Below, piece after piece: positions 1 to 8,658 of a stretch of 24,185 bases of DNA. Source of the stretch: a virus. Position 1 is the first letter of the stretch. The number at the start of each line of letters is the position of its first letter. The stretch is taken from positions 1 to 24,185 of the IMG/VR virus record IMGVR_UViG_3300046028_006597. One strand, 5' to 3'. Under the pieces are notes generated by a model, which had not been told where the DNA came from, made no database searches, and saw only the letters and a list, made by a program, of their open reading frames with translations. The position numbers were made by a program, and so were the translations under genes.

Positions 1-2788
1 CTCTAACCATTATTACAATTACTTGTTTATTAGCATCTGTAAATATCGATAACGGATTATATGATAATGGTTGAGTCGATTGCCCCGAACAATTATCACT
101 AGACAAATATGTAAAAGACATATTGTTAAATAAATACCTTTTATTTAAACTTAAATTACTTGCAGATGGACTGCAAGACCCCGAAAAAGTATTATAAGTC
201 ATCGCAGTTATCACTTGGAAATACTCAGAATCCATCGCAAATTTAGCGTATGACGCGTCATCAGTATTTCCTGTTATTTGATATACCGTAGTCTGAACCG
301 GTAATCCTGTTGCCGCACCATAATTTGAATAGTTGATAGTTATAGTACTACCTGGAGCGTCATTAATTGAAGTTCCCGTAATACTTGCGGTCCCAAATTG
401 ATTTAATGAAGTAAACCCTGTCAAATTCTTATCCATTGATAACCCTGGGTCTTGGAATGAAATTAATTGTCCCGCAGGAAAACTAGCTAATTGACTTTCC
501 AGACATGAGATAACCACAACATTATCATAATGATATTTAGTCATAAAGTTATTTGATGGGGTATTAAATGTTACCTTAATTCTATTATAACCACCACCAG
601 GGTTTAAACCTCCAAAATCATCAAAATATTTTGCTTTATTATTAAATAAATTTATTCTTTCAGCTAAAGTAAGACTTGATGTAAACATATGTCTATCACC
701 TCCACCATCAGTTCCATATATCTGTAATTGAGGAACCAAAGATTGTGAAGTAGGACTACTAGTACTAATTGGTAATCCCGACATCATTTCGGTAAATGCT
801 CCAGGATAGGTTAATGTTGATGGTAAAAGACTATTATTATATTTTATTGATTGGGAGTATTGAGATAGAATACCATTAATACCTGATGTTGCAATAATTG
901 AATCAGTGTTAATAGGAACTGGCGAGTCACCAGGAGCATCTCCCTCAACCGTATCACCTTCTTTACAAGCACATAATTCGCAATCAGGATAAGATAAATT
1001 AGGTAATCGTAAGTGAGTAAATAATTTCCATAAATTTAACATTTTATCAATTAATGATTTCATGTCGTCAATAGTCGGACAACTACTAGGTCCTCCCACA
1101 TTAATACCGGGTAATGAGTTTATTGCGTCGGTAATTGCTTTTACAATATTACAAACTATAATAACTATAGTGAAAACAACGGCAACAAGAACCGCTAAAA
1201 TTGGTCCTAAAATAAACTTTAATAAAAAGGCTAAAATATGTGAAACTATTAGTAATAGGATTATTATGGGTTTGAAAACAAACATCATAATAACAAATAA
1301 AAGATATATAATATCAAATCTTAACACCGAATCATTTGTTGGAAACTTAACTGTATCACTTTCACAAGAATCGTCCAATATATTTTTCACAGTTATCATT
1401 CTATTAGGAAGATACCCTTGTCTATACTGGTCAATCATTTGTGACACAGTATACACTTTATTATATAACATTTCATAAAAAGTATCTTCACAATTAATTG
1501 CCGATTGTGGGTCGGCATAATCATTCCAATCTAAACTAAACGCATAAGTTTTAATTGCCGTAGAATAATTAGTAAACGGAGATTTAAGTGGGTCAGTACC
1601 ACCAACTGTCCACCCATATTCTCTAATATTTGGTACTAAAAAATATCCTCGTTTAACCGATTCACTTAATGATGGTGATTGATTCCATTTTATTTTAAAT
1701 CTATATTTTCCTTTTGTTGGTATTCCTTTTTTAGGGTCATTAGATAAGACTCTTTCCCCAAATTCGTTTGTTATAATATAATCCAAGTTCATTGGAACAT
1801 CAACTAACCAAGTTCCATTCTCGTCAATAACTTGACCCCCACCTTCTAACGATACCGTTTCTAATATAGGTTTTCCACTAACATCTTGAGCGATTGTTTG
1901 TCTTATCGCTAAAATTTCACCGGGACCCGCAACTAAATTACATAAACTACCTTGTTTTAATTTTGGTTTACAGTTTCTCTTCTGAAATTGGTCTTCGTTA
2001 GATGAAAAAATTGACCCCATGAATATTGATGTCGGTGTTATAGTAATATTTGATTCATCCGTTAAATCAAAATCTGTTCGTGTTACACCTAAATTACATA
2101 CTTCAGGTTGTCCCCATAATGGTTCGACTTCAATAATACGATTTATAGTAATAATTTGAGGTAATTCATTTAAATTGGTAGAACTCTTAAATTTTGTTCC
2201 AGCAACTTGTGCGGGAGTCGCAATACCCATACGGATTAAATCCTGAGGTGATAAAGAGAATTCCCCAATGTCAGATAAATCAACATCAACATGAATTGTT
2301 TGAGAACCTGTTGGAACTCCAAATATCATATAATCACCACTATCATTAGTTCTTGCGGTATACTTAAAATATTTGTCATAAACCTCAATTAATGTTGGGT
2401 CAACTAAAACATCATTCTTATCAAAAAAAGTTCCTGTTGGCGAGTGATTACTGTAAGATGGTAGGTATGGTAATAAATTATATCTATAACCATCCTCGTT
2501 TAATTCAGATAATGTTTTATAGGGATATAAGTCAGAAATAATAGGATTTGTAGTATCCTCACTTGTCAAAGGAATAAATACTGATATTTTAGCATTAGGT
2601 ATACCAAAACCATCATTCGCAGTTACTCTACCAATGATAACTCCGTAATCGGAACATTGTCTTGTATAAATTTGACTTTGTAATACTTTAAGTGATAAAA
2701 TTTCAAGATATTCAAAATCTTGGTCGATTAAAACCTTAATTGATTTATCTACACCTACTTGAGTTCTTATCCTATATGAATTCGACAT
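1..2788 (-). CDS. Large baseplate-cluster structural protein with a TTR-like N-terminus and a long membrane-like segment (C-terminus beyond window)
   Basis: Read directly from the sequence: an ATG at 2788-2786 opens a frame that runs without a stop to base 1, about 929 codons, so the C-terminus is missing. Residues about 50-170 resemble a carboxypeptidase-regulatory/transthyretin-like beta-sandwich (VIIGRVTANDGFGIPNAKIS near 50-69 and TNDSGDYMIFGVPTGSQTIH near 147-166). Residues about 493-550 are almost entirely hydrophobic, broken only by K/H/P/G, enough for two or three membrane helices. A Cys group follows (C570, C603, C606, C608; the last three form CxxCxC), and then a Ser/Thr/Gly-rich region typical of phage structural proteins. 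The gene follows the gp25 and gp6 homologues with a 73-bp gap, so a role in the baseplate periphery or tail-host contact is likely. No Shine-Dalgarno sequence is visible, only an A-rich leader. The family is not recognised; the function is inferred from position. Confidence 0.85.
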   Translation of the reverse strand, partial: MSNSYRIRTQVGVDKSIKVLIDQDFEYLEILSLKVLQSQIYTRQCSDYGVIIGRVTANDGFGIPNAKISVFIPLTSEDTTNPIISDLYPYKTLSELNEDGYRYNLLPYLPSYSNHSPTGTFFDKNDVLVDPTLIEVYDKYFKYTARTNDSGDYMIFGVPTGSQTIHVDVDLSDIGEFSLSPQDLIRMGIATPAQVAGTKFKSSTNLNELPQIITINRIIEVEPLWGQPEVCNLGVTRTDFDLTDESNITITPTSIFMGSIFSSNEDQFQKRNCKPKLKQGSLCNLVAGPGEILAIRQTIAQDVSGKPILETVSLEGGGQVIDENGTWLVDVPMNLDYIITNEFGERVLSNDPKKGIPTKGKYRFKIKWNQSPSLSESVKRGYFLVPNIREYGWTVGGTDPLKSPFTNYSTAIKTYAFSLDWNDYADPQSAINCEDTFYEMLYNKVYTVSQMIDQYRQGYLPNRMITVKNILDDSCESDTVKFPTNDSVLRFDIIYLLFVIMMFVFKPIIILLLIVSHILAFLLKFILGPILAVLVAVVFTIVIIVCNIVKAITDAINSLPGINVGGPSSCPTIDDMKSLIDKMLNLWKLFTHLRLPNLSYPDCELCACKEGDTVEGDAPGDSPVPINTDSIIATSGINGILSQYSQSIKYNNSLLPSTLTYPGAFTEMMSGLPISTSSPTSQSLVPQLQIYGTDGGGDRHMFTSSLTLAERINLFNNKAKYFDDFGGLNPGGGYNRIKVTFNTPSNNFMTKYHYDNVVVISCLESQLASFPAGQLISFQDPGLSMDKNLTGFTSLNQFGTASITGTSINDAPGSTITINYSNYGAATGLPVQTTVYQITGNTDDASYAKFAMDSEYFQVITAMTYNTFSGSCSPSASNLSLNKRYLFNNMSFTYLSSDNCSGQSTQPLSYNPLSIFTDANKQVIVIMVR

Positions 2789-2810
2789 TATTAATCTTTT
2801 TTGATAAATA

Positions 2811-2817
2811 GTTTATA
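2811..2817 (-). promoter_or_regulatory. Possible late-type -10 box TATAAAC
   Basis: On the minus strand the 73-bp gap upstream of the large structural gene reads TATAAAC about 23 bases before the ATG. It resembles a degenerate T4 late box (TATAAATA) at a distance that would leave a short leader. In such AT-rich DNA chance matches are common, so this is only a candidate. Confidence 0.2.
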
Positions 2818-2861
2818 TGCTACTTTCAAAAAGATAAACCATAATTTAATAAAATAAATTA

Positions 2862-4700
2862 TCAGCTGAAATTAACTGTTTTTAAATTTTTAACTCGAAC
2901 ATTAATATCTTTACTAGGAAATCTAACTTGATATGTTTGACTTGGTTCTGCATAAATTGTCTCATCAATTAAATCAATTTCTCTAGTTTCTGAATCTAAA
3001 TATTTTTGAGATGTTTGTGATGAGGAATATTGTCCCCCAACTTTATTAAAGACTTGTATACCCGAAACCGAAATAACTCCGTTTTCACTTTGTATTTGTC
3101 TTCTAATTTCTGATATATAAACATTCTGTCCCATCTGTCTGTTTGAAGGGTCAAAATATGTTGAAACAATATTAATAATTTGTGAGATTACCGCTCCTTG
3201 ATTTTGACTATTATCTAAAACAACATCAAGATTCATTGCCAAATCAATAACGTTTGCGGTTTCAATTGAGATATAGTCATTAATCATTCTATAATTAGAT
3301 AGATAATTAGCAACATTATTTTTTAATGTATTTGAGACAAGTTCAGTTAGTTTACCCGAATCATCATAAGATAACATTTTTATTTTAATCTTATTATTTT
3401 CTTCGGTTATCGCAGCTTTTGCAGGTGCACCAAATTGTGATGGCATTGTTCTAATAAGAGAATCATAATCATTTACAGTAACCGCTCTATTTTGTGCTGA
3501 GAAATTGAAAGCAACTAAGTTTCTAACTTCTTCTGTTGTTGGTGATGCCGCTCCACCAATTGCCGCAGTAACATTGATACAACTTAATGAATTAACTACA
3601 CTTGTATTTACGGAATCTGACGGCCCATTAACAAAAAAAGAAACTGTCCCAATTTGTGTAATCACATTAACCCCTAAATTGCTTCCTGTTCCACCACCAA
3701 TTCTATATTGGATAAACATAGTTGTGTTGGCTTTAACCGTACTACCTAACGCTAGATTATTAGAATATTTATATAAATTTAAATTATATCCATTTCTTGC
3801 AAACTCTCTTAATTGTTCATCAGCAGATTGACTACCACCACCAAAAGTCATTTTCATGAAACCTTCAGGAGTAAACTCAGTTATAAATTTATCACTTGTT
3901 GTTATATATTTCCCAACTTTAATACCAGGTTGGTCAGAGACTTTAGTAGGGTCTTCAATGAATACTCTATCTTCAATTAACGCCTTAACTTCATACCATC
4001 TATTATCTAAACCTAAAAACTCCTGTGAAGAAGGCATGTTAGCATATTGTGTTCCGTCTTTTAATAAAACACTTGTTACACCTAAAACATTTTTTTCGGG
4101 TAAGAACATTTCAAAGAATGGTTTAACATCATTCGGTGTCATTACTCTTTTATATACTTTTGTAATACCATTAACAACCGTTTCTCTTTTTACAATCGTA
4201 TAATTAAGTAACTTGTTATTTGAATCAAAATTAGGTATCTTTAATCTATTAGGATATCCATCAGCATTAATCGCCGATGCAAAATCAATATCATAAACAG
4301 TTTCAAATACTTGTCCTGCACCACTAACTTGTGACCCTCTTCTTAAGATACCACAATATCTTAAATCTTCTTTATCACCAAACGCTGGAACAGTAATTGA
4401 AAAGTCAACTAATGCTACCGAAGGTCTTTGACCAGGTACTTTTAATCCATAAGTTCTTGCGATGTTAAATATCGACGACCTTTGTTGTGCATATTGTAAA
4501 ACAGTTTCCTGAATACTTCGGTCAATATTGAATTGTAGGTTATCACTAACCGCGGCGTTTAAATCTAATAACGCTGAAAAAACTGACGCATCATTAAAAT
4601 TGTCAATTAATTCGGGATAATATGTTCGGGTAAAATTAATTAACTCAGTTCTTATTGACTGAAAATCCCTTGTCGTATACGATATTTTTTTATTTGCCAT
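2862..4700 (-). CDS. Baseplate wedge protein, gp6-like (baseplate J family)
   Basis: The protein has 612 residues, close to T4 gp6 (660). The N-terminus (KISYTTRDFQSIRTELINFT) and the following YYPELIDNFNDASVFSALLD are the usual opening of gp6/baseplate J-like wedge proteins. Around residues 380-420 lies the family signature in which a TTEEVRNLVAFNF stretch precedes NRAVTVNDYDSLI. In T4, gp6 dimers link neighbouring wedges and form the inner ring of the baseplate, and the same role is expected here. The ATG at 4700 lies 6 bp after the stop of the gp25-like gene, so the two are co-transcribed and probably translationally coupled; no Shine-Dalgarno sequence is seen. The gp25-gp6 pairing is a conserved feature of contractile tails. 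The gene appears intact. Confidence 0.88.
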   Translation of the reverse strand: MANKKISYTTRDFQSIRTELINFTRTYYPELIDNFNDASVFSALLDLNAAVSDNLQFNIDRSIQETVLQYAQQRSSIFNIARTYGLKVPGQRPSVALVDFSITVPAFGDKEDLRYCGILRRGSQVSGAGQVFETVYDIDFASAINADGYPNRLKIPNFDSNNKLLNYTIVKRETVVNGITKVYKRVMTPNDVKPFFEMFLPEKNVLGVTSVLLKDGTQYANMPSSQEFLGLDNRWYEVKALIEDRVFIEDPTKVSDQPGIKVGKYITTSDKFITEFTPEGFMKMTFGGGSQSADEQLREFARNGYNLNLYKYSNNLALGSTVKANTTMFIQYRIGGGTGSNLGVNVITQIGTVSFFVNGPSDSVNTSVVNSLSCINVTAAIGGAASPTTEEVRNLVAFNFSAQNRAVTVNDYDSLIRTMPSQFGAPAKAAITEENNKIKIKMLSYDDSGKLTELVSNTLKNNVANYLSNYRMINDYISIETANVIDLAMNLDVVLDNSQNQGAVISQIINIVSTYFDPSNRQMGQNVYISEIRRQIQSENGVISVSGIQVFNKVGGQYSSSQTSQKYLDSETREIDLIDETIYAEPSQTYQVRFPSKDINVRVKNLKTVNFS

Positions 4701-4706
4701 ATATTA

Positions 4707-5162
4707 TTAAATATTAATGATTACGAAATCACTCTGATTAAATGCAGAATCTGTAATTATATAATCAATTTTAATTTTAGCGGTATGTTCTTTCTCACTT
4801 ATACCAGGAACTCGATAAACTCTTGTATCCCCTTGGACATAAGTTCCTTTATCTTCCTCTCCATCAGATGCTGCGGTTACACTTATTTTTGTTATGGTGA
4901 TTCCCGGAATATACTCCGAAACCGAATCTCTTATTTCAGCTTCAATATCGGAAAATGTTGGTCCATCCATAGGTTCAAATATATATTCATATAGTCTTGT
5001 TCCAAAATCAGGTAAATAATATCTCGTACCTTTTCTTGTTAATAATAAATGAATTAAATCGGTTCTAATTTCTTCATCACCATCTTGTGATAAAGAAAGA
5101 TAATTCCCTTTTAAAGAATCTCTAAAAGGAAAATTAATTCCATATGTTTTACCTTCTGCCAT
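4707..5162 (-). CDS. Baseplate wedge protein, gp25-like
   Basis: A 151-residue protein, slightly longer than T4 gp25 (132). It has the gp25/IraD-superfamily core: residues 31-51 (EIRTDLIHLLLTRKGTRYYL, then P) followed by DFGTRLYEYIFEPMDGPTFS (52-71) and an alpha/beta half with IEAEIRDSVSEYIPGITI. The arrangement of a leucine-rich helix, R-Y-P-x-FG-x-L and FEP is characteristic. In T4 and related contractile machines gp25 sits at the wedge core and helps start sheath assembly. An acidic loop around residues 100-118 (DGEEDKGTYVQGDTRVYRVP) is an insertion relative to the shortest homologues. The gene is the first after the strong terminator at 5211-5237, yet the roughly 50 bp between terminator and ATG contain no convincing promoter. 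Its expression may depend on a late promoter I cannot recognise or on read-through. Confidence 0.88.
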   Translation of the reverse strand: MAEGKTYGINFPFRDSLKGNYLSLSQDGDEEIRTDLIHLLLTRKGTRYYLPDFGTRLYEYIFEPMDGPTFSDIEAEIRDSVSEYIPGITITKISVTAASDGEEDKGTYVQGDTRVYRVPGISEKEHTAKIKIDYIITDSAFNQSDFVIINI

Positions 5163-5210
5163 ATACTATAAATATAGTGTCGTAACATTTTCAATAAATA
5201 GATATAAAAT

Positions 5211-5237
5211 AAAAAATCCCGACAAAGTGTCGGGATT
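5211..5237 (-). terminator. Rho-independent-type terminator after nrdA
   Basis: Bases 5215-5224 pair perfectly with 5228-5237 (10 bp, core TCCCGACA/TGTCGGGA, loop AAG). In minus-strand orientation the stem is followed by a run of T residues (complement of 5211-5216, then a further AT-rich tract). It lies 25 bp past the nrdA stop and 49 bp before the gp25 start, and so marks the boundary between the replication/nucleotide block and the second baseplate block. Confidence 0.9.
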
Positions 5238-5261
5238 AATGTCGTGATAAGTTACCTTAAA

Positions 5262-7691
5262 TTAAGAACCACATCCAAAACATTCAAATTCAGAATCAGT
5301 TGGTTTAATAGTTGGGTCGACAGAAATAAATTCTGTTTTAGGAATTTGTTTTTCAATTTTTGATTTTTCCATTTTAGAAATATCAACCGCCAAGTGTTTT
5401 GCCCCCGTTGAAATTGCTTTAGTTCTAACATAATAACAAAGTGTTTTTAACCCTCGTTTCCATCCATGAAAATGTGCTGACGATATTTTAGGTAATGTTG
5501 GAGCCGACATATAGATATTCATTGATTGTGATTGGTCAACAAATGGTCCTCTATCCGCAGCCATGTCAATTAATTCTCTTTGTGAAATTTCCCAAATAGT
5601 TTTGTATTTTGGAATTAAATGTTCAATTCGTTTAACTTTTTTATTGTAATTTTTATCTTCAGGGTCTAAATAATGGTTAAAGTTAATATTCTGTACTGAA
5701 CCTTCATTCATAATAATCTCGTTTTTTAAATCTTCACACCAAACATCAATTTTTTCAAAATCACTAATCAAATATTTGTTTACAATTAAAATCTCACCAC
5801 CAACAACTCGTCTATTAAATAATGCCGAATGAGCCGGTTCTGTCATTTCAAATGAACCCGTAATTTTCGCTGAAGACGCCACAGGCATTTGTGCCGTGAA
5901 TAAAGAGTTACAAACTCCATGATTAGTTACTTCTAATTTAAGTGAATCCCAATCCCACATACCTCCTAAACTTTCTTTTTCTAATCCCCACATATCAAAT
6001 TGGAATATTCCTTTTGACATTGGTGACCCTTTAAAGAAGTCATACGGTTTATATTCACCTGTTTTACATAATTCCATACTTTCAGTTATTGCTGCAAAGT
6101 ATATTGTTTCAAAAATATCTTTATTCAATTTTTTAGCCTCTTCTGAGGTAAAAATATAATCCATTAAATAAAAAACATCCGCAAGTCCTTGAGTCCCAAT
6201 TGCAATTGCTCGTTGTTCAAGACCACCTTTACGACCTTTTTCAGTAGAATAACTATTAATATCAACCACCTTGTTTAATGCTCTCACAACTTTTCTAACT
6301 TCACTATATAATAAGTTAAAATTAAATTTACCATCATAAATAAAGTTTTTTAATACCATAGAAGATAATGTACAAATCGCGGTAGTATTCTCATCAGTAA
6401 ATTGATAAATTTCGTTACACAAGTTAGATTGTTTAATAACCCCAATATTTTGATGATTAGTCTTCATATTAGCACTATCCTTAGAACATAAATAAGGAAC
6501 ACCTGTTTCAATTTGTGATTCAATAATTTTATTCCAAATATCTTGAGCCTTAACTCGTTTACCGATACCTAAAGACACCGCTTTATTATAATTTTCCTCA
6601 TATTCATTACCATAACACTCTTGTAATGGTTTAACACCGTTACTAATAATATCATTCGGACAAAACAAATACCAATCACCATTAGACTCAACCGCTTTCA
6701 TAAAATTATCAGGAATCCAAAGTGCGGTAAATAAATCACGAGCCCTCATTTCTTCCGAACCTGTATTTTTTTTAATCTCCAATAAGTCTATAATATCTTT
6801 ATGCCATGGCTCAATATAAATTGCAGCACTACCAGGTCTACGACCTTGTTGGTTAAAAAATCTAAGTGATTCGTTAACAATTTTTAAATATTTTAAAAGT
6901 CCTCCTGCAAACCCTCCTGAACTTGAAATTCTACTTTCTTTACTTCTAATGTTAGACATGGAAAGACCTATTCCAGCGGCGTCCGATGAGTATGTTGATA
7001 TATCATTCAAAGTTCCTAATAAACCTTTACGAGAATCAGAATTATTATAATGTAATACACACGACGCTAATTGAGGTGTCTTTGTTCCAGCATTAATCAT
7101 GATAGGTGTTGCCGGAGAAATCAATTGATTTGATAATGAATTATAATACTCAACCGCCTCATCAAAAGATTTAGTTACCCATAAAGCAACTCTCATATAC
7201 ATATGTTGAGGTCTTTCAACTACTTTACCATTTGATAATTTTAACAAATACATTTCTTGTAATGAACGCCAAGCAAAATAATCAAAGTTATAATCATTAT
7301 CATGATTTATAATATTATCAATATTTTCTGAACCATATTCTTTAATAGTTTCCATTAATATTTCATTAATAATCCCATTATCAGATAATTCTTTCATAGT
7401 CTCACAAAAACTAGGATTAGTTTCTTTATGATAAGAAGAAATAGCCACTGATGACGCTAATCTCGAATAATCATGATGACTACCCGTATACGCCGCAGCA
7501 ATTTCATATACTAATTTATCTAATTCTTTTGTAGTAACACTACCCTCAGTTGGTACTGATGTAATAACCTTTATGAAAATCTCATCAGAATTAACATTTA
7601 AACCTTTTGCGGCTCTTTTAACTCTTTGATAGATTTTCTGGGGATTAAAAGAAACTTCATCCCCTCCTCTTTTTTTAATTTTTAATGACAT
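5262..7691 (-). CDS. nrdA: Ribonucleoside-diphosphate reductase, class Ia, alpha (large) subunit
   Basis: An 809-residue catalytic subunit that reduces NDPs to dNDPs together with the NrdB encoded just upstream. The N-terminal ATP-cone (about residues 3-95) is present, so dATP/ATP activity control is plausible. Active-site residues are visible: C211 in LASCVLHY, the N423-C425-E427 set in SNLCNEIYQF, and partner C440 in AICTLSS. A tyrosine pair for radical transfer lies in LKTLCYYVRTKA. The C-terminus FECFGCGS supplies the redox-shuttle cysteines C804 and C807. Phrases such as YDFFKGSPMSKGIFQFDMWG resemble the eukaryote-like NrdA branch found in T4-type phages and many Bacteroidota. It starts 13 bp after the nrdB stop, without a Shine-Dalgarno sequence, and is closed by a strong terminator. 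There is no intron, intein or frameshift, unlike the interrupted nrd genes of some T4 relatives. No glutaredoxin or thioredoxin gene is in the window. Confidence 0.97.
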   Translation of the reverse strand: MSLKIKKRGGDEVSFNPQKIYQRVKRAAKGLNVNSDEIFIKVITSVPTEGSVTTKELDKLVYEIAAAYTGSHHDYSRLASSVAISSYHKETNPSFCETMKELSDNGIINEILMETIKEYGSENIDNIINHDNDYNFDYFAWRSLQEMYLLKLSNGKVVERPQHMYMRVALWVTKSFDEAVEYYNSLSNQLISPATPIMINAGTKTPQLASCVLHYNNSDSRKGLLGTLNDISTYSSDAAGIGLSMSNIRSKESRISSSGGFAGGLLKYLKIVNESLRFFNQQGRRPGSAAIYIEPWHKDIIDLLEIKKNTGSEEMRARDLFTALWIPDNFMKAVESNGDWYLFCPNDIISNGVKPLQECYGNEYEENYNKAVSLGIGKRVKAQDIWNKIIESQIETGVPYLCSKDSANMKTNHQNIGVIKQSNLCNEIYQFTDENTTAICTLSSMVLKNFIYDGKFNFNLLYSEVRKVVRALNKVVDINSYSTEKGRKGGLEQRAIAIGTQGLADVFYLMDYIFTSEEAKKLNKDIFETIYFAAITESMELCKTGEYKPYDFFKGSPMSKGIFQFDMWGLEKESLGGMWDWDSLKLEVTNHGVCNSLFTAQMPVASSAKITGSFEMTEPAHSALFNRRVVGGEILIVNKYLISDFEKIDVWCEDLKNEIIMNEGSVQNINFNHYLDPEDKNYNKKVKRIEHLIPKYKTIWEISQRELIDMAADRGPFVDQSQSMNIYMSAPTLPKISSAHFHGWKRGLKTLCYYVRTKAISTGAKHLAVDISKMEKSKIEKQIPKTEFISVDPTIKPTDSEFECFGCGS

Positions 7692-7704
7692 AGTTTATTT
7701 TTAT

Positions 7705-8652
7705 TTAGAAATCATCCGTAAATGATAGTGTTTCGTTTAATTTAGCTTTTTGATATTCCATAGTTCTTGATTCAAAAAAATTACCCTTTGTTTCAACCGC
7801 AATTTGTTCCATAAATTTAAATGGTTGTTCAACATTAAATTCTTTTTTACATCCAAGTTTAAGTAATAAACCATCAGTAACAAATTCAAGATATTGTTTC
7901 ATTAAATTTGAATTCATTCCAATAAGAGATACCGGTAAAGATTCTGTAATGAATTCTTTCTCAATTTCTAATGCGGATAATAGAATTTCTCTAATTCTTT
8001 TTTCACTTGGTTTATTTTCAATATGATGATTTAATAAATGAATAGCAAAATCACAATGTAAATTCTCATCTTTAAAAATTAAAGTATTTGCATTACATAA
8101 TCCTTGTAAAATACCTCTTGATTTTAACCAAAAAATTGAACAGAAAGACCCTGAAAAAAAGATACCTTCAACCGCAGCAAACGCAATTAATCTTTCTTCA
8201 AATGTGGAATTTTTAATCCAATCCAACGCCCAAGTCGCTTTCTTTTGTACTGCAGGTAATCTATCAATAGCATGAAAACATTCGTCTTTTTCTTGTGGAT
8301 TCGATATGTATGTATCAATAAGTAAGGAATACATTAATGAGTGAATATTCTCCATCATTAATTGAAATCCGTAGAAGAATTTCGCTTCAGGATATTGTAC
8401 CTCCTTTAAAAAGTTTTCCGCTAAATTTTCATTTACAATACCGTCAGATGCTGCAAAAAAGGATAATACATTCTTAACAAAATACTTTTCATTTTCTGAC
8501 AAATTTTCCCAATCTCTAATATCATTTGATAAATCAACTTCCTCTGAAGTCCAAAATGCCGCCTGATGTTGTTTATAATACTCCCAAATATCGTCATGTT
8601 CAATTGGAAAAATGACAAATCTGTTTTTATTTTCTTCTAATATTTTTTCCAT
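7705..8652 (-). CDS. nrdB: Ribonucleoside-diphosphate reductase, class Ia, beta (small) subunit
   Basis: A 315-residue di-iron/tyrosyl-radical subunit that generates the radical used by NrdA. All expected ligands are present: D70 in [10 protein letters not shown]101 and H104 in [10 protein letters not shown], radical tyrosine Y108, E162 in [10 protein letters not shown], and E196 and H199 in FKDENLHCD. Keeping Y108 argues for the normal tyrosyl-radical class Ia enzyme rather than a radical-Tyr-less variant. The C-terminal peptide LSFTDDF resembles the tail by which eukaryote-like small subunits dock on NrdA. The gene starts 6 bp after the helicase stop and is followed 13 bp later by nrdA, so the three are one transcript. 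The order B then A is reversed relative to T4. An out-of-frame reading inside the N-terminal part is a shadow. Confidence 0.97.
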   Translation of the reverse strand: MEKILEENKNRFVIFPIEHDDIWEYYKQHQAAFWTSEEVDLSNDIRDWENLSENEKYFVKNVLSFFAASDGIVNENLAENFLKEVQYPEAKFFYGFQLMMENIHSLMYSLLIDTYISNPQEKDECFHAIDRLPAVQKKATWALDWIKNSTFEERLIAFAAVEGIFFSGSFCSIFWLKSRGILQGLCNANTLIFKDENLHCDFAIHLLNHHIENKPSEKRIREILLSALEIEKEFITESLPVSLIGMNSNLMKQYLEFVTDGLLLKLGCKKEFNVEQPFKFMEQIAVETKGNFFESRTMEYQKAKLNETLSFTDDF

Positions 8653-8658
8653 AATTTC

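Noticed and set aside
1062-1478. Plus-strand open frame of 138 codons
   Set aside because: It is antisense to the hydrophobic segment of the minus-strand structural gene, whose own frame is continuous and protein-like. The apparent hydrophobicity is a mirror effect of codons for Ile/Val/Leu.
3505-4203. Plus-strand open frames opposite the gp6-like gene
   Set aside because: The gp6-like protein is clear in the opposite frame; these antisense frames have no recognisable domain and no leader.
5167-5174. TATAAATA late-promoter box upstream of the gp25-like gene
   Set aside because: The exact match is on the plus strand, pointing away from gp25. The minus-strand reading is TATTTATA and too close to the ATG. 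A second plus-strand copy at 14538-14545 fails for the same reason.
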